64,000 nt of DNA from Telluribacter roseus (GTDB lineage: Bacteria; Bacteroidota; Bacteroidia; Cytophagales; Spirosomataceae): NCBI RefSeq assembly GCF_017355915.2, contig NZ_JAFEUV020000003.1, forward strand, positions 62,001 to 126,000. Direction: 5' to 3'. The notes under the pieces are model-generated. The model made no database searches. It was given only the letters and a program-made list of their open reading frames with translations, and was not told the origin of the DNA. Position numbers and translations under genes: made by a program. Of the stretch, positions 7,408 through 16,115 are shown piece by piece (position 1 is the first letter of the stretch; every line of letters starts with the position of its first letter).

Positions 7408-8796
7408 ATGGAGGATCAACATCCAAATCAACAGCCCGACTACCAGCACGGCTATACGAGTGGTATTGAGGGGATAGATCGTCAGGTGTACGAAGCGTAC
7501 CTGTCGAGCAAAGTAAGTCATGAGTGGGTAACGGAGCGTCTGGAGGAGAAGCGGGGCGAACTGGGAAAGCTAGAGGGTCGGAAGCAGGATACCATTGCTC
7601 AGCGGAAAGCTGCCTTTGATCGCCTGCAGGACCAGCTCATGGGGCTGAACCAGACGGCACGGCGGGTAAAAGAACTGGAGGATACCATCAGCGAAGGCGA
7701 CCAGCGGACCGAAACCTTACGTGAAAAGCGAGAAAAAGCTGCTGGCGACTACTCGCTCATTGCAGGTATTATATTCCTGGCGGCCGGCATATCCTTTATC
7801 CTGGGTGACCTGATTATTTCACACGAAATTGTAGCCTACGCGCTCAACATCCGTAACTCTACTGAGGCCTGGGCGTTTGCGATCGGTCTGGCGATGGTAT
7901 CTGTACTGCTGAAGCCCGCCTATGATCGTTTGATTGAAGGGCCCTATCAGAAGGAAGATTCGCCTAAGGCCAAAAAGCGCTATGGTCGCTTCAAAGTGAT
8001 ACTGGCGGTATTTGCGGTAATTACCCTAACGGTACTGGGATGGTTCCGCTACGAAGCCTACCGGACTGATAAGCTGAAGGAAGCTATTAACAAGTCGATC
8101 AAGAACCTGCAGCTCAATGCCGTAGATCCGCTGACCGGTGCGCCTATCAACAGTCCCGAGCTGACCAATAAAATAGAGCAGGCGCTGCGTGACTCGGATA
8201 ACCTGAACCTGGATCTGGTCAATAGCCCTTGGGCCCTTCTATCCTTTGTATTAAGTGGAGTCCTGTTTGCCATAGCCGGTGCCGTATCACTCGGAATGGC
8301 CCTGCCGGTACTGCAGAGTTTCTGGTACCGCTGGCTACAGATCGACCCGAATCTATGGCGACTCAAGCGCCGCCGGAAGCGGGTACTTAAAGAGCTGGCT
8401 GCTCAGGAAAAAATCCTGGCACAGCAGATGGTACAGAAGAACATCATGGAAAACGACCTGGCTACACTGCCTACGCTGGACCAGCTGAAAGAGGAGGAGC
8501 AACAGCTCCGCGCTGAGATCGAAAGGTTGGAAGAAGAGCGTAAACTGGCCTTTACCGACAGCCGCATCCAGTCATACAGCGATGGGTACCTGCGTGGTGA
8601 AGTAGCCCGTGACATCATGACGGAGGAGGAATACGAGCAGTGGCGCAACAGCCACCTGACGGTGTCGAATCTGGCGCTGCGGGCCCGCTCCAACGCTACC
8701 GACCGGGCCGTCCCCCGTACGCGCAGCACCGGCATGCGTCCGCACCAGGCCATCCGCAAAGCCATCACCGATCGTTTTGATCAGGATAATCAGTAG
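7408..8796 (+). CDS. Unknown membrane protein, partner of the preceding gene: long coiled coil, four TM segments, coiled coil
   Basis: A 462-residue protein I cannot assign. Residues 38-112 form a charged coiled coil (VTERLEEKRGELGKLEGRK). Hydrophobic segments are at about 115-137, 154-169, 195-213 and 275-302. The 60-residue loop between the third and fourth (with LNAVDPLTGAPINSPELTNK) would face the periplasm if both coiled coils are cytoplasmic. A second coiled coil runs from about 320 to 390, followed by a Gly/Arg-rich basic tail. The layout repeats that of the upstream gene, but with little obvious sequence identity. A strong terminator follows, closing a two-gene unit. Confidence 0.8.
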   Translation: MEDQHPNQQPDYQHGYTSGIEGIDRQVYEAYLSSKVSHEWVTERLEEKRGELGKLEGRKQDTIAQRKAAFDRLQDQLMGLNQTARRVKELEDTISEGDQRTETLREKREKAAGDYSLIAGIIFLAAGISFILGDLIISHEIVAYALNIRNSTEAWAFAIGLAMVSVLLKPAYDRLIEGPYQKEDSPKAKKRYGRFKVILAVFAVITLTVLGWFRYEAYRTDKLKEAINKSIKNLQLNAVDPLTGAPINSPELTNKIEQALRDSDNLNLDLVNSPWALLSFVLSGVLFAIAGAVSLGMALPVLQSFWYRWLQIDPNLWRLKRRRKRVLKELAAQEKILAQQMVQKNIMENDLATLPTLDQLKEEEQQLRAEIERLEEERKLAFTDSRIQSYSDGYLRGEVARDIMTEEEYEQWRNSHLTVSNLALRARSNATDRAVPRTRSTGMRPHQAIRKAITDRFDQDNQ

Positions 8797-8838
8797 TGCT
8801 GATCAACAGGTAATTAGAAAGTACTACAAGCGTATACT

Positions 8839-8883
8839 CCCCGTGCTAAAGGACTCGGTAGTCCGTCGGCACGGGGATTTTTT
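8839..8883 (+). terminator. Rho-independent terminator with a nested inner hairpin
   Basis: The outer stem ccccgtgc/gcacgggg (8839-8846 with 8869-8876) encloses a second 4-bp stem ggac/gtcc and is followed by a T-rich run. It closes the coiled-coil gene pair and shows that the next coding region starts downstream of it, at 8918. Confidence 0.85.
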
Positions 8884-8917
8884 ATATATTGACCCTAAAT
8901 ATTCAAGTAGTAAAGCA

Positions 8918-9430
8918 ATGATAGAGACTCCCCACTTACGCCTGATTCCTTGTGATGATACTATTTTCGAGGCTATCCAGATGGGTAACAATGTACTGGG
9001 CCGTGTGCTGGGTGCTAATGTACCTAAGAAGTGGACCAGCTACCGGGAAGTGTTCACTCCCTCGTTTCACCGGTGGCAGGCACATCCTCCCCTGCGCGAC
9101 TGGTGGACGCATCTGGTTCTGTACGTACCAGACAATATGCTGATAGGCTCGTGTGGATACAAAGGGGAGCCTGATGCGGAAGGAGTGGTGGAGATTGGCT
9201 ATGAGATCCGGCCCTCTCACCGGGAGCGAGGATTAGCAACCGAAGCCGCCAGGGGGCTGATAGATCATGCCTTTGCCCATGACTCTGTACGTAAAGTCAT
9301 CGCTCATACACTCTCCGAAGAGAGCCCCTCCACGAGTATCCTGAAGAAGCTGGGCTTTGAGCGTACTGGCGATATACAGGATCCCGACGACGGTATTATC
9401 TGGCGCTGGGAGCTGGCCAAACAGGGTTAG
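8918..9430 (+). CDS. GNAT-family N-acetyltransferase (RimJ/RimL-like)
   Basis: A 170-residue acetyl-CoA-dependent acetyltransferase. The N-terminus IETPHLRLIPCDD is the usual opening of RimJ/RimL-type proteins. The acetyl-CoA loop is in IGYEIRPSHRERGLATEAAR (an R-x-x-G-x-A variant), followed by VRKVIAHTLSEESPSTSILKKLGFERTG, the typical beta-6/alpha-4 region with conserved Ser and LGF. The substrate could be a protein N-terminus, an amino-sugar or an amine; sequence does not say. The frame stays open upstream to 8777, but that stretch contains the terminator of the preceding gene, so ATG 8918 is the start. Confidence 0.85.
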   Translation: MIETPHLRLIPCDDTIFEAIQMGNNVLGRVLGANVPKKWTSYREVFTPSFHRWQAHPPLRDWWTHLVLYVPDNMLIGSCGYKGEPDAEGVVEIGYEIRPSHRERGLATEAARGLIDHAFAHDSVRKVIAHTLSEESPSTSILKKLGFERTGDIQDPDDGIIWRWELAKQG

Positions 9431-9487
9431 AATCAGACGTTACTGCGCTTTTTCTGATAAATGTCCTCTGTATTCTGACCTCTACCA

Positions 9488-10336
9488 ATGATGACCCTGA
9501 TCCCGGCTTACCAGAAAGACGACGTACTACTGGCGGATATTGAGCGAACCCGGTCCGAGGAGACGGGCTTTCGGGTGTGGTGGCTAGGGCAGAGTGGTTT
9601 CCTGCTGCAATGGCGGGGGCGGCATCTGCTGTTTGACCCCTATCTCTCCGATTCGCTCACCAGGAAGTACGCGACTACCGACAACCCCCATGTACGTATG
9701 AGCGAGCGGGCTGTAGATCCGGCCCGGCTGGATTTTCTGGACGTCGTCACGAGTAGCCACAACCATACCGACCATCTGGACGCCGAAACTTTACAGCCTA
9801 TATTAGCCCATAATACGGAAATACAGTTAGTGATACCCGAGGCTAACCGCTCGTTTGTAGCTGAGCGATTGGGCTGTGATGAGGCGCTTCCGGTGGGTAT
9901 GAATGACACCCAGGTGAAGGAGGTGGGGGGATTCCGGTTCTATGGCCTGCCTGCCGCCCACAATGAGCTAGAGCGTGACCCGGCGGGGCAGTGCAGGTAT
10001 ATGGGCTATGTAGTGGAGTTCGGGCCTTACAAGGTGTACCATAGCGGCGATACCCTCTGGTACGATGGACTGGCGGAGTCACTGGCTCCTTTTCAGGTAG
10101 ATGTGGCTTTCCTGCCGATCAATGGTAATAGACCCGAGCGGCGTGTAGCCGGTAATCTCAGCGCGGAAGAGGCGGCCCAGCTGGGACGAGTGATCGGAGC
10201 CCGTTGCGTGGTACCTCACCATTACCACCTGTTTACATTCAACACTGAAGATCCCGAACGCTTTGCCGAGGCTGCGGAGCGGCATCAGACCCCCTACCGT
10301 ATACTTCGGATCGGAGAGGGGATGCAGGTACTTTAG
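9488..10336 (+). CDS. UlaG-like metallo-beta-lactamase-fold hydrolase
   Basis: A 282-residue cytosolic metallohydrolase of the metallo-beta-lactamase superfamily, in the branch containing UlaG-like lactonases and related metal-dependent hydrolases. The metal-binding signature HNHTDH (His91, His93, Asp95, His96) follows strand LDVVTSS. Further ligands are likely His in LPAAHNE, Asp in YHSGDTLWYDG and His in VVPHHYHLF. The N-terminal WWLGQSGFLLQ and LFDPYLSD are typical of this branch. The reaction in this organism is unknown. Two consecutive Met codons begin the frame; either may be used. No close operon partner. Confidence 0.82.
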   Translation: MMTLIPAYQKDDVLLADIERTRSEETGFRVWWLGQSGFLLQWRGRHLLFDPYLSDSLTRKYATTDNPHVRMSERAVDPARLDFLDVVTSSHNHTDHLDAETLQPILAHNTEIQLVIPEANRSFVAERLGCDEALPVGMNDTQVKEVGGFRFYGLPAAHNELERDPAGQCRYMGYVVEFGPYKVYHSGDTLWYDGLAESLAPFQVDVAFLPINGNRPERRVAGNLSAEEAAQLGRVIGARCVVPHHYHLFTFNTEDPERFAEAAERHQTPYRILRIGEGMQVL

Positions 10337-10520
10337 CAAGAGCAGAGCAGGACCTGTGACGTGCGGGGAAAGGTTCTTTTGGAGCAAAACCGTAGGTAAA
10401 TCCAGTAATGAGGTAGTAATATTGCACATAAGAAATAGCATATATCCAATATTTTTTTAACTTGAAGCATCATTAAGCGTTCTAAAAGAAAATCAGTAAC
10501 TCATATATCAGAAGAGACCT

Positions 10521-12236
10521 ATGTCAAATCTAACCTCTGAAACCTATCCCTGGCTGAAGTACTACCCCAAAGGGGTGCCCTATGAGATAAATCCGGATGC
10601 ATATCCTTCACTTATAGAAATGATGGAGGAGGGCTTCTCGAAGTTTACCAATAATCCGGCTTACTCTAATATGGGGAAGGAGATGACCTTCGCCGAAGTA
10701 GATCGTCTGTCGCGTGATTTTGCGGCATATCTTCAGAGCCTCGGCCTGAAGAAAGGAGACCGGATCGCGATCCAGATGCCTAATCTGCTGCAGTACCCCA
10801 TCGCTATGTTTGGTGCCATTCGGGCGGGGCTCACGGTGGTCAATACCAATCCGCTCTATACTCCCCGCGAGATGCAGCATCAGTTTAAGGATTCCGGGGC
10901 AAAAGCCATTGTGATCCTGGCCAACTTTGGTAGTAACCTGGAAAAGATCCTAGCCAATACCGACATCAAGCACATCATCATTACCGAGATCGGTGACCGG
11001 CTGGGCTTCCCCAAGAAGCTGATCGTAAATGCCGTAGTGAAGTACGTCAAGAAGATGGTACCTGCCTATAGTTTGCCAGGTGCGGTACCTTTCAATGAAG
11101 CCCTGGCCAAAGGAGCCGGCGCTACCTATACCCGTCCGCAGGTTTCTAACAAGGATCTGGCCTTTATCCAGTATACCGGCGGTACCACAGGTGTATCCAA
11201 GGGGGCTATGCTTACCCACCGCAACCTGATCGCCAATGTAGAGGCCAATAACGCCTGGCTTAAGCCTCTGATTGATGTGGAGGCCGGAGATTTTCATCCG
11301 ATTATCGTAGCGGCTTTACCCCTGTACCACGTGTATGCCCTCACGGTCAACGCTTTGTTTGCGCTGAAGAGTGGCGCTATGAACCTGCTCATTACCAATC
11401 CACGGGATCTGAATGCCTTTATCAACGACCTGAAGAAGTACAAGGTCACGATGTTCACGGGCGTAAACACGTTGTACAACGGCCTGCTCAACCATCCGCG
11501 ATTCAATGAGATTGACTTCTCTAACCTGAAAGTGACCTCAGCCGGAGGTATGGCTCTGCAAAAGGTAGTAGCGGAGCGCTGGCGGGATGCTACGGGCTGT
11601 CTGCCTGCCGAAGGGTACGGTCTGTCAGAAACATCGCCGGTACTATCGTCCAACCCACTGGTTGGTGAAAACCGCGTAGGTACCATAGGAGTACCCTGGC
11701 CAAGTACCGAAATGCGCATACTGCGTGAGGATGGTACCTGGGCGGATGTAGGTGAGCCGGGTGAAGTATGCGCTAAAGGTCCTCAGGTCATGCAGGGGTA
11801 CTACAACCGTTCCGATGAGACAGCGGCTGTGATCTTTGAGGAAGAGAGCGGACGCTGGTTTAAGACCGGAGACATCGGTGTGCGTGATGCAGATGGCTAC
11901 TTCCGGATTGTGGACCGCAAAAAGGACATGATTCTGGTATCAGGCTTCAACGTGTACCCCAATGAGGTAGAAGATGTACTGGCCCAGTGCCCTGGTGTGC
12001 TGGAGGTAGCCTGTGTGGGTGTACCGGACGAAAAAACCGGAGAGGGAGTAAAGGTATACGTGGTAAAGAAAGATCCTGAGCTAACCGCTGAGAAGATCAA
12101 GAGCTACTGCCGCGAAAACCTCACCGCCTATAAGTGTCCCAAGCAGATAGAATTCCGGAATGAGTTACCAAAGACCAACGTAGGTAAGATTCTGCGTCGG
12201 GCGCTGCGTGATGAGGATGTAGTAAAGGCAAAGTAG
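10521..12236 (+). CDS. fadD: Long-chain fatty-acid--CoA ligase
   Basis: A 571-residue ANL-superfamily enzyme that adenylates fatty acids and forms acyl-CoA, feeding beta-oxidation or lipid remodelling. The AMP-binding P-loop YTGGTTGVSKGAML is near residue 218, the adenylate-binding YGLSETSPVL near 366, the hinge and ATP motif KTGDIG.RD.DGYFRIVDRKKD near 455-475, and the C-terminal catalytic Lys in PKTNVGKILRR. The N-terminus YPWLKYYPKGVP is shared with FadD-type ligases. The gene stands alone, preceded by an AT-rich stretch with a TAACTTG box (10458-10464) and followed by a hairpin. Confidence 0.92.
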   Translation: MSNLTSETYPWLKYYPKGVPYEINPDAYPSLIEMMEEGFSKFTNNPAYSNMGKEMTFAEVDRLSRDFAAYLQSLGLKKGDRIAIQMPNLLQYPIAMFGAIRAGLTVVNTNPLYTPREMQHQFKDSGAKAIVILANFGSNLEKILANTDIKHIIITEIGDRLGFPKKLIVNAVVKYVKKMVPAYSLPGAVPFNEALAKGAGATYTRPQVSNKDLAFIQYTGGTTGVSKGAMLTHRNLIANVEANNAWLKPLIDVEAGDFHPIIVAALPLYHVYALTVNALFALKSGAMNLLITNPRDLNAFINDLKKYKVTMFTGVNTLYNGLLNHPRFNEIDFSNLKVTSAGGMALQKVVAERWRDATGCLPAEGYGLSETSPVLSSNPLVGENRVGTIGVPWPSTEMRILREDGTWADVGEPGEVCAKGPQVMQGYYNRSDETAAVIFEEESGRWFKTGDIGVRDADGYFRIVDRKKDMILVSGFNVYPNEVEDVLAQCPGVLEVACVGVPDEKTGEGVKVYVVKKDPELTAEKIKSYCRENLTAYKCPKQIEFRNELPKTNVGKILRRALRDEDVVKAK

Positions 12237-12331
12237 AGTACCGCTTTTATTATCTAATATTACTATATATCGTGGAGGATTAGAAAGAGATAGGTTTGAG
12301 TTAGTGGATAAGGGTAGTTCTCGTCTTTCCG

Positions 12332-12367
12332 GAAGCGCATAATCCAGTTCTGTGGATTATGCGCTTC
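12332..12367 (+). terminator. Terminator-like hairpin after fadD
   Basis: A perfect 15-bp stem (12332-12346 with 12353-12367) with a 6-nt loop. The T-run (12385-12391) is displaced by about 17 nt, so it may act as an mRNA-stabilising 3' end rather than a classical intrinsic terminator. Confidence 0.65.
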
Positions 12368-12432
12368 TGAATTTATGGCCTGAGTTTTTTTAACTTGCAC
12401 GAATAGTAGTAGAAGTTACTTTTAATCTACAA

Positions 12433-13176
12433 ATGATACGTACCATGAGACTTCATAGACAGAATGTTGTGCTGTTGCACGGACACGGTGTAGACGATGC
12501 TATTTGGGAGGATCTGGATGCACAGATAAATGATGTTTGTACTGTCATCAGACCTAATGTATCCCTCCTGACCTCGTGCCATAGCATGGAAGACTACGCC
12601 GATGAACTGAACAGATTTTTGACTAGTTCGGCCGTAGAGAAATGTATACTTATAGGACATTCGATGGGAGGCTACATAGCTCTTGAATTTGCCCGCAAGT
12701 ACCCTCATATGCTGGAAGGCTTTGGCTTGTTCCATTCTACAGCTTTTCCTGATGATGAGGCAAAAAAAGAACAGCGGGATAAGATGGCCGAACTACTGCG
12801 TAATCAGGGAGCCGCAAACTTCCTGCGCCATACCGGAGCCAATATGTACGGAGAGCGTTATAAAGAGCTATATCCGCATAAGGTGCAGGACCATATAAGC
12901 CGCTATGGCAAATTACCAGCCGAAGCACTGGTCGCCGGTATCAATGCGATGCGGAACCGGCTGGACGGTACGGATGTACTGGCGAGTATGCCCTTTCCGG
13001 TACTTTTTATTATAGGTATGCAGGATGCCATAGTGCCTTTCGAGCGTAGTATGGAAATGGTGCGGTACCCCAGGCAAAGCTATCCCATCGTTCTGGCCGA
13101 AGCCGGACACATGGGCATGGTAGAACGCCCGGACGCTTCTGCCCGCATTATCCGCTGGTATGCCGATCAGCTATGA
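12433..13176 (+). CDS. Alpha/beta-hydrolase
   Basis: A 247-residue cytosolic alpha/beta-hydrolase. The oxyanion region NVVLLHGHG opens the core. The nucleophile elbow GHSMGG holds Ser77, the acid is Asp in IIGMQDAIVP near residue 197, and the His is in EAGHMGMVE near 226. A helical lid occupies about residues 100-165. The family includes esterases, lactonases and C-C hydrolases; the substrate here is not evident. A TAACTTG box at 12391-12397 may be its promoter. Its own terminator follows, so it is probably monocistronic. Confidence 0.85.
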   Translation: MIRTMRLHRQNVVLLHGHGVDDAIWEDLDAQINDVCTVIRPNVSLLTSCHSMEDYADELNRFLTSSAVEKCILIGHSMGGYIALEFARKYPHMLEGFGLFHSTAFPDDEAKKEQRDKMAELLRNQGAANFLRHTGANMYGERYKELYPHKVQDHISRYGKLPAEALVAGINAMRNRLDGTDVLASMPFPVLFIIGMQDAIVPFERSMEMVRYPRQSYPIVLAEAGHMGMVERPDASARIIRWYADQL

Positions 13177-13200
13177 GTGATAAGTACAGCTGATATTTAA

Positions 13201-13233
13201 GTCCACTGGGTGAGCATCCGGTGGACTTTTTTC
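13201..13233 (+). terminator. Rho-independent terminator after the alpha/beta-hydrolase
   Basis: A 9-bp stem (gtccactgg with ccggtggac, one G-T pair) with an 8-nt loop, followed by TTTTTT. Confidence 0.88.
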
Positions 13234-13282
13234 ATTTTATTTGTAAATAGTGGAAATAAATTAAGCCATTAACCCAGCGACT

Positions 13283-14653
13283 ATGTCAACTTCTTCTCCC
13301 AATAATTTATTAGTGTATGCCATTACGGCGGTGGCGGCTACGGGCGGGCTCCTGTTTGGGTTTGATACCGGTGTCATCAACGTGGCGCTGCCATCGCTCA
13401 AGGCTCATTTTCAGTTGCAGGATTCGCCTAGTACAGTAGGCTGGATCGTGAGTGCCGTACTGATTGGGGGGATGGTTGGCCCCTTTATTAGCGGGCCGCT
13501 GACGGATATGCTGGGCCGGAAGAAGATCAACATCATCGCAGCCCTGGTATTTGTGGTAGGTTCCATTCTTACCGCCGTAGCCCCTTCGGTAGCCTTCCTG
13601 ATCATTGGGCGGTTGATGCTCGGTCTTGCTATTGGTATTGTAGCGGCTACTATTCCCCTATACATAGCCGAGATCGCCCCCGCTGATAAGCGTGGGCAGA
13701 TGGTTACCTTTTTTCAGCTAGCTATTACCCTGGGTATTCTGCTTTCGTACGTAGTAGGCTTTATGTACGGCGAGCTGGCCGATGGCTGGCGTAGTATGTT
13801 CTGGGCGGGTTTTATACCGGCGGCTATCCTGCTGATCGGTATGCTGCTGGTACCTGAAAGTCCCCGCTGGCTCATCAATAAGGGCAGGGGCGAAGAGGCC
13901 ATGGCGGTACTTACCCGGCTGCGTGGCGAAGCGAACGCCCGTCATGAATTCCAGCAGACCATGGAACTGATCGAGCGGGAGCGTATGAGCCGGGCCGACT
14001 GGCGTGAGCTGTTTGGCAAGCGACTCCGTATTCCGCTGCTGATCGGGATCGGGATCTTTGCTATCCAGCAGTTTTCGGGTATCAATGCTATTATCTACTA
14101 TTCAACCGATATTTTCAACTCGGTCTTTCCCTCAACGCGGGAGGCTACCCTGGCTACGGTAGGGGTAGGTGTTGTCAATGCTGCTTCTACACTGATCGCG
14201 GTATTCTTCCTGGATCGCTGGGGCCGTAAGCCCCTGCTCTATACTGGTCTGGTAGGTACGGCCGTATCACTGGCTACGGTAGGTTGCGCTTTTCTGTTTC
14301 GGGACTCCATCAGTGCTGATGTGCAGCAGATCATGCTGGTAGGAGGTGTGTACGTCTATCTGTTTTTCTTTGCCATCAGCCTGGGGCCCATGGGCTGGCT
14401 GCTGATCGCGGAGGTGTACCCGCTGCGTATCCGTGGCTTTGCTACCAGTATGGGTAGTTTCAATCACTGGTTTTTTGATTTCTGGGTAGGCTTTACTTTT
14501 CCGCTTATGCAAGCATCGGCGCTGGGAGTCAACGGAGGTATCTTCTTTATATACATGGGTGTAGTACTACTGGGACTGATATTTACCAAGTACATCGTAC
14601 CCGAAACCAAAGGGCTGAGTCTGGAGCAAATAGAAGGCTTGTGGAAGAAGTAA
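13283..14653 (+). CDS. Sugar:proton symporter-type MFS transporter (SP family)
   Basis: A 456-residue inner-membrane transporter with twelve hydrophobic segments. Sugar porter signatures are present: GGLLFGFDTGVINVALP in TM1, the loop RxGRK-type motif (DMLGRKK) after TM2, PESPRWLINKGR before the central loop, IQQFSGINAIIYYS in TM7, DRWGRKPLL after TM8 and PETKGLSLEQIE at the C-terminus. This matches XylE/GalP/AraE-like proton-coupled uptake of pentoses or hexoses. No sugar-catabolic gene is adjacent, so the substrate is open. A weak GC-rich hairpin without a T-run follows the stop. Confidence 0.92.
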   Translation: MSTSSPNNLLVYAITAVAATGGLLFGFDTGVINVALPSLKAHFQLQDSPSTVGWIVSAVLIGGMVGPFISGPLTDMLGRKKINIIAALVFVVGSILTAVAPSVAFLIIGRLMLGLAIGIVAATIPLYIAEIAPADKRGQMVTFFQLAITLGILLSYVVGFMYGELADGWRSMFWAGFIPAAILLIGMLLVPESPRWLINKGRGEEAMAVLTRLRGEANARHEFQQTMELIERERMSRADWRELFGKRLRIPLLIGIGIFAIQQFSGINAIIYYSTDIFNSVFPSTREATLATVGVGVVNAASTLIAVFFLDRWGRKPLLYTGLVGTAVSLATVGCAFLFRDSISADVQQIMLVGGVYVYLFFFAISLGPMGWLLIAEVYPLRIRGFATSMGSFNHWFFDFWVGFTFPLMQASALGVNGGIFFIYMGVVLLGLIFTKYIVPETKGLSLEQIEGLWKK

Positions 14654-14755
14654 ATAAGCCGTGCGGGAAGGTTATTTCCCTTGCCGCATTCCAAACGAAA
14701 AAAGGTTAGGTTACGTTATACTAACTGTGACTTAACTTTTTGGAGATATATATTC

Positions 14756-15958
14756 ATGAAAAAACAACCCAACCAAGTACTACCGGGGAGATTGTGGGGA
14801 GTCGTATTGTGGTGCATGCTATTGCTGTCAGGCTGCGATCGGGATGGTTCCAACACTACTCCTCAGAATAAATATTTAGTAGAAAGCAAACAGGTAATCG
14901 AACTCTCCCGTGAGCAACTTAGTCAGCAGCTGTCAGCCCTGAGTCCTCTGCTGGCGGGGCTGGTACGGAACGGAGTGAAGGTTCACCGCATTACTTATAA
15001 AACCAAGAATACTGACGGAACGGACATTACGGCTTCGGGGGCTATTATACTTCCCTCTACTACGGAGCCGGCTCCCATGATTAGTGTACAGCATGGTACC
15101 ATCCGGAGCGAGTCAGAGGCTCCCTCTAACTTCAGCCCCGGAACCGAAGCTTACTATGCCGGATCGCTTTTCAGCGCGCTGGGGTACATCATTGTATACC
15201 CTGACTACATCGGCTACGGGGCTTCCAAAGACCTGCCGCATCCGTACGAGCACCGGGAGAGCCTGGGCTCGGCTTCGCTGGATATGCTGCGGGCCGCTAA
15301 GGAGTTTCTGAGAGAGCAGAAAGATGTAAAGTGGGATGAGCGCCTGTTTATTACGGGCTATTCCGAGGGAGGCTACGCAACCATGGCCTTACAGCAGAAG
15401 CTGGAACAGGAAGCCGCCGGGGAGTTTAACCTGCGGGCCTCAAGTGTAGGAGCGGGCGCTTACGACAAGACCTCTACCATGAAGTACCTGGTCAATAACC
15501 GGACCAGTGGCGTTGCCAGCCGCAACTCGCTGTACCTATGGGTACTGCTTACGTACGATCGCGTGTATGGGCTCAACCGTCCGGCTTCGTACTACTTCAA
15601 GGAGCCTTATGCCACTCAGATCCAGCAGCGGGGTAAGGATGCTATGATAAGTGTGTCCTTCAATGAGATCATGTCGGATGAGTTCAAGCAGAGCCTTGAG
15701 AACGGTACTGACAAAGGCTTTCTGGATGCAGTGGCTGATAATAACGTCTATGACTGGAAGCCCGTAACACCTACCCGCCTGTACCACGGCGAATCGGACC
15801 GGCTGGTATTTTACTTCAACTCGCAGAATGCCTACGACGCCATGATCAAGCGCGGCGCTACTAACGTAAGTTTAGTGCCAATCAAGGGAGGCGACCACGA
15901 TACATCCATTGATAAGTTCCTGCTGGGTACGCTGGAGTTTTTTACATCTACTCAGTAG
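14756..15958 (+). CDS. Secreted lipoprotein alpha/beta-hydrolase (secretory lipase-like)
   Basis: A 400-residue exported hydrolase. The N-terminus is a lipoprotein signal, with the lipobox LLSGC placing Cys27 at the mature end. The catalytic elbow GYSEGGYAT gives the Ser nucleophile, with the acid in YHGESDRLV and His in GGDHDTS near the C-terminus. SVQHGT and GYIIVYPDYIGYG, upstream of the elbow, are typical of bacterial secretory-lipase/prolyl-oligopeptidase-like esterases. It should act at the outer membrane or periplasmic face on esters or peptides. The frame is open upstream to 14681, but ATG 14756 starts the signal peptide and follows a TAACTTTT box (14733-14740). Confidence 0.82.
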   Translation: MKKQPNQVLPGRLWGVVLWCMLLLSGCDRDGSNTTPQNKYLVESKQVIELSREQLSQQLSALSPLLAGLVRNGVKVHRITYKTKNTDGTDITASGAIILPSTTEPAPMISVQHGTIRSESEAPSNFSPGTEAYYAGSLFSALGYIIVYPDYIGYGASKDLPHPYEHRESLGSASLDMLRAAKEFLREQKDVKWDERLFITGYSEGGYATMALQQKLEQEAAGEFNLRASSVGAGAYDKTSTMKYLVNNRTSGVASRNSLYLWVLLTYDRVYGLNRPASYYFKEPYATQIQQRGKDAMISVSFNEIMSDEFKQSLENGTDKGFLDAVADNNVYDWKPVTPTRLYHGESDRLVFYFNSQNAYDAMIKRGATNVSLVPIKGGDHDTSIDKFLLGTLEFFTSTQ

Positions 15959-15993
15959 AGTAGCTGCTAAGTAGTGATACGAATATTTCTTTT

Positions 15994-16033
15994 TTGCCCA
16001 TAGTTTGTAACAAAAACTATGGGCAAGTTTTTT
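15994..16033 (+). terminator. Rho-independent terminator after the lipoprotein hydrolase
   Basis: A 13-bp stem (ttgcccatagttt with aaactatgggcaa), followed by a run of T interrupted by one G. Confidence 0.9.
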
Positions 16034-16115
16034 ATGTAGGTAAGAAGGCGCTACTATTCTATACCGGTTGTTTGTATAATCGGTGTCAGCTATTTAACCC
16101 AGTGTTGCAGATTCT

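Noticed and set aside
8777-8917. Upstream extension of the GNAT acetyltransferase frame
   Set aside because: The stretch contains the intrinsic terminator of the preceding gene, and the family N-terminus begins at 8918.
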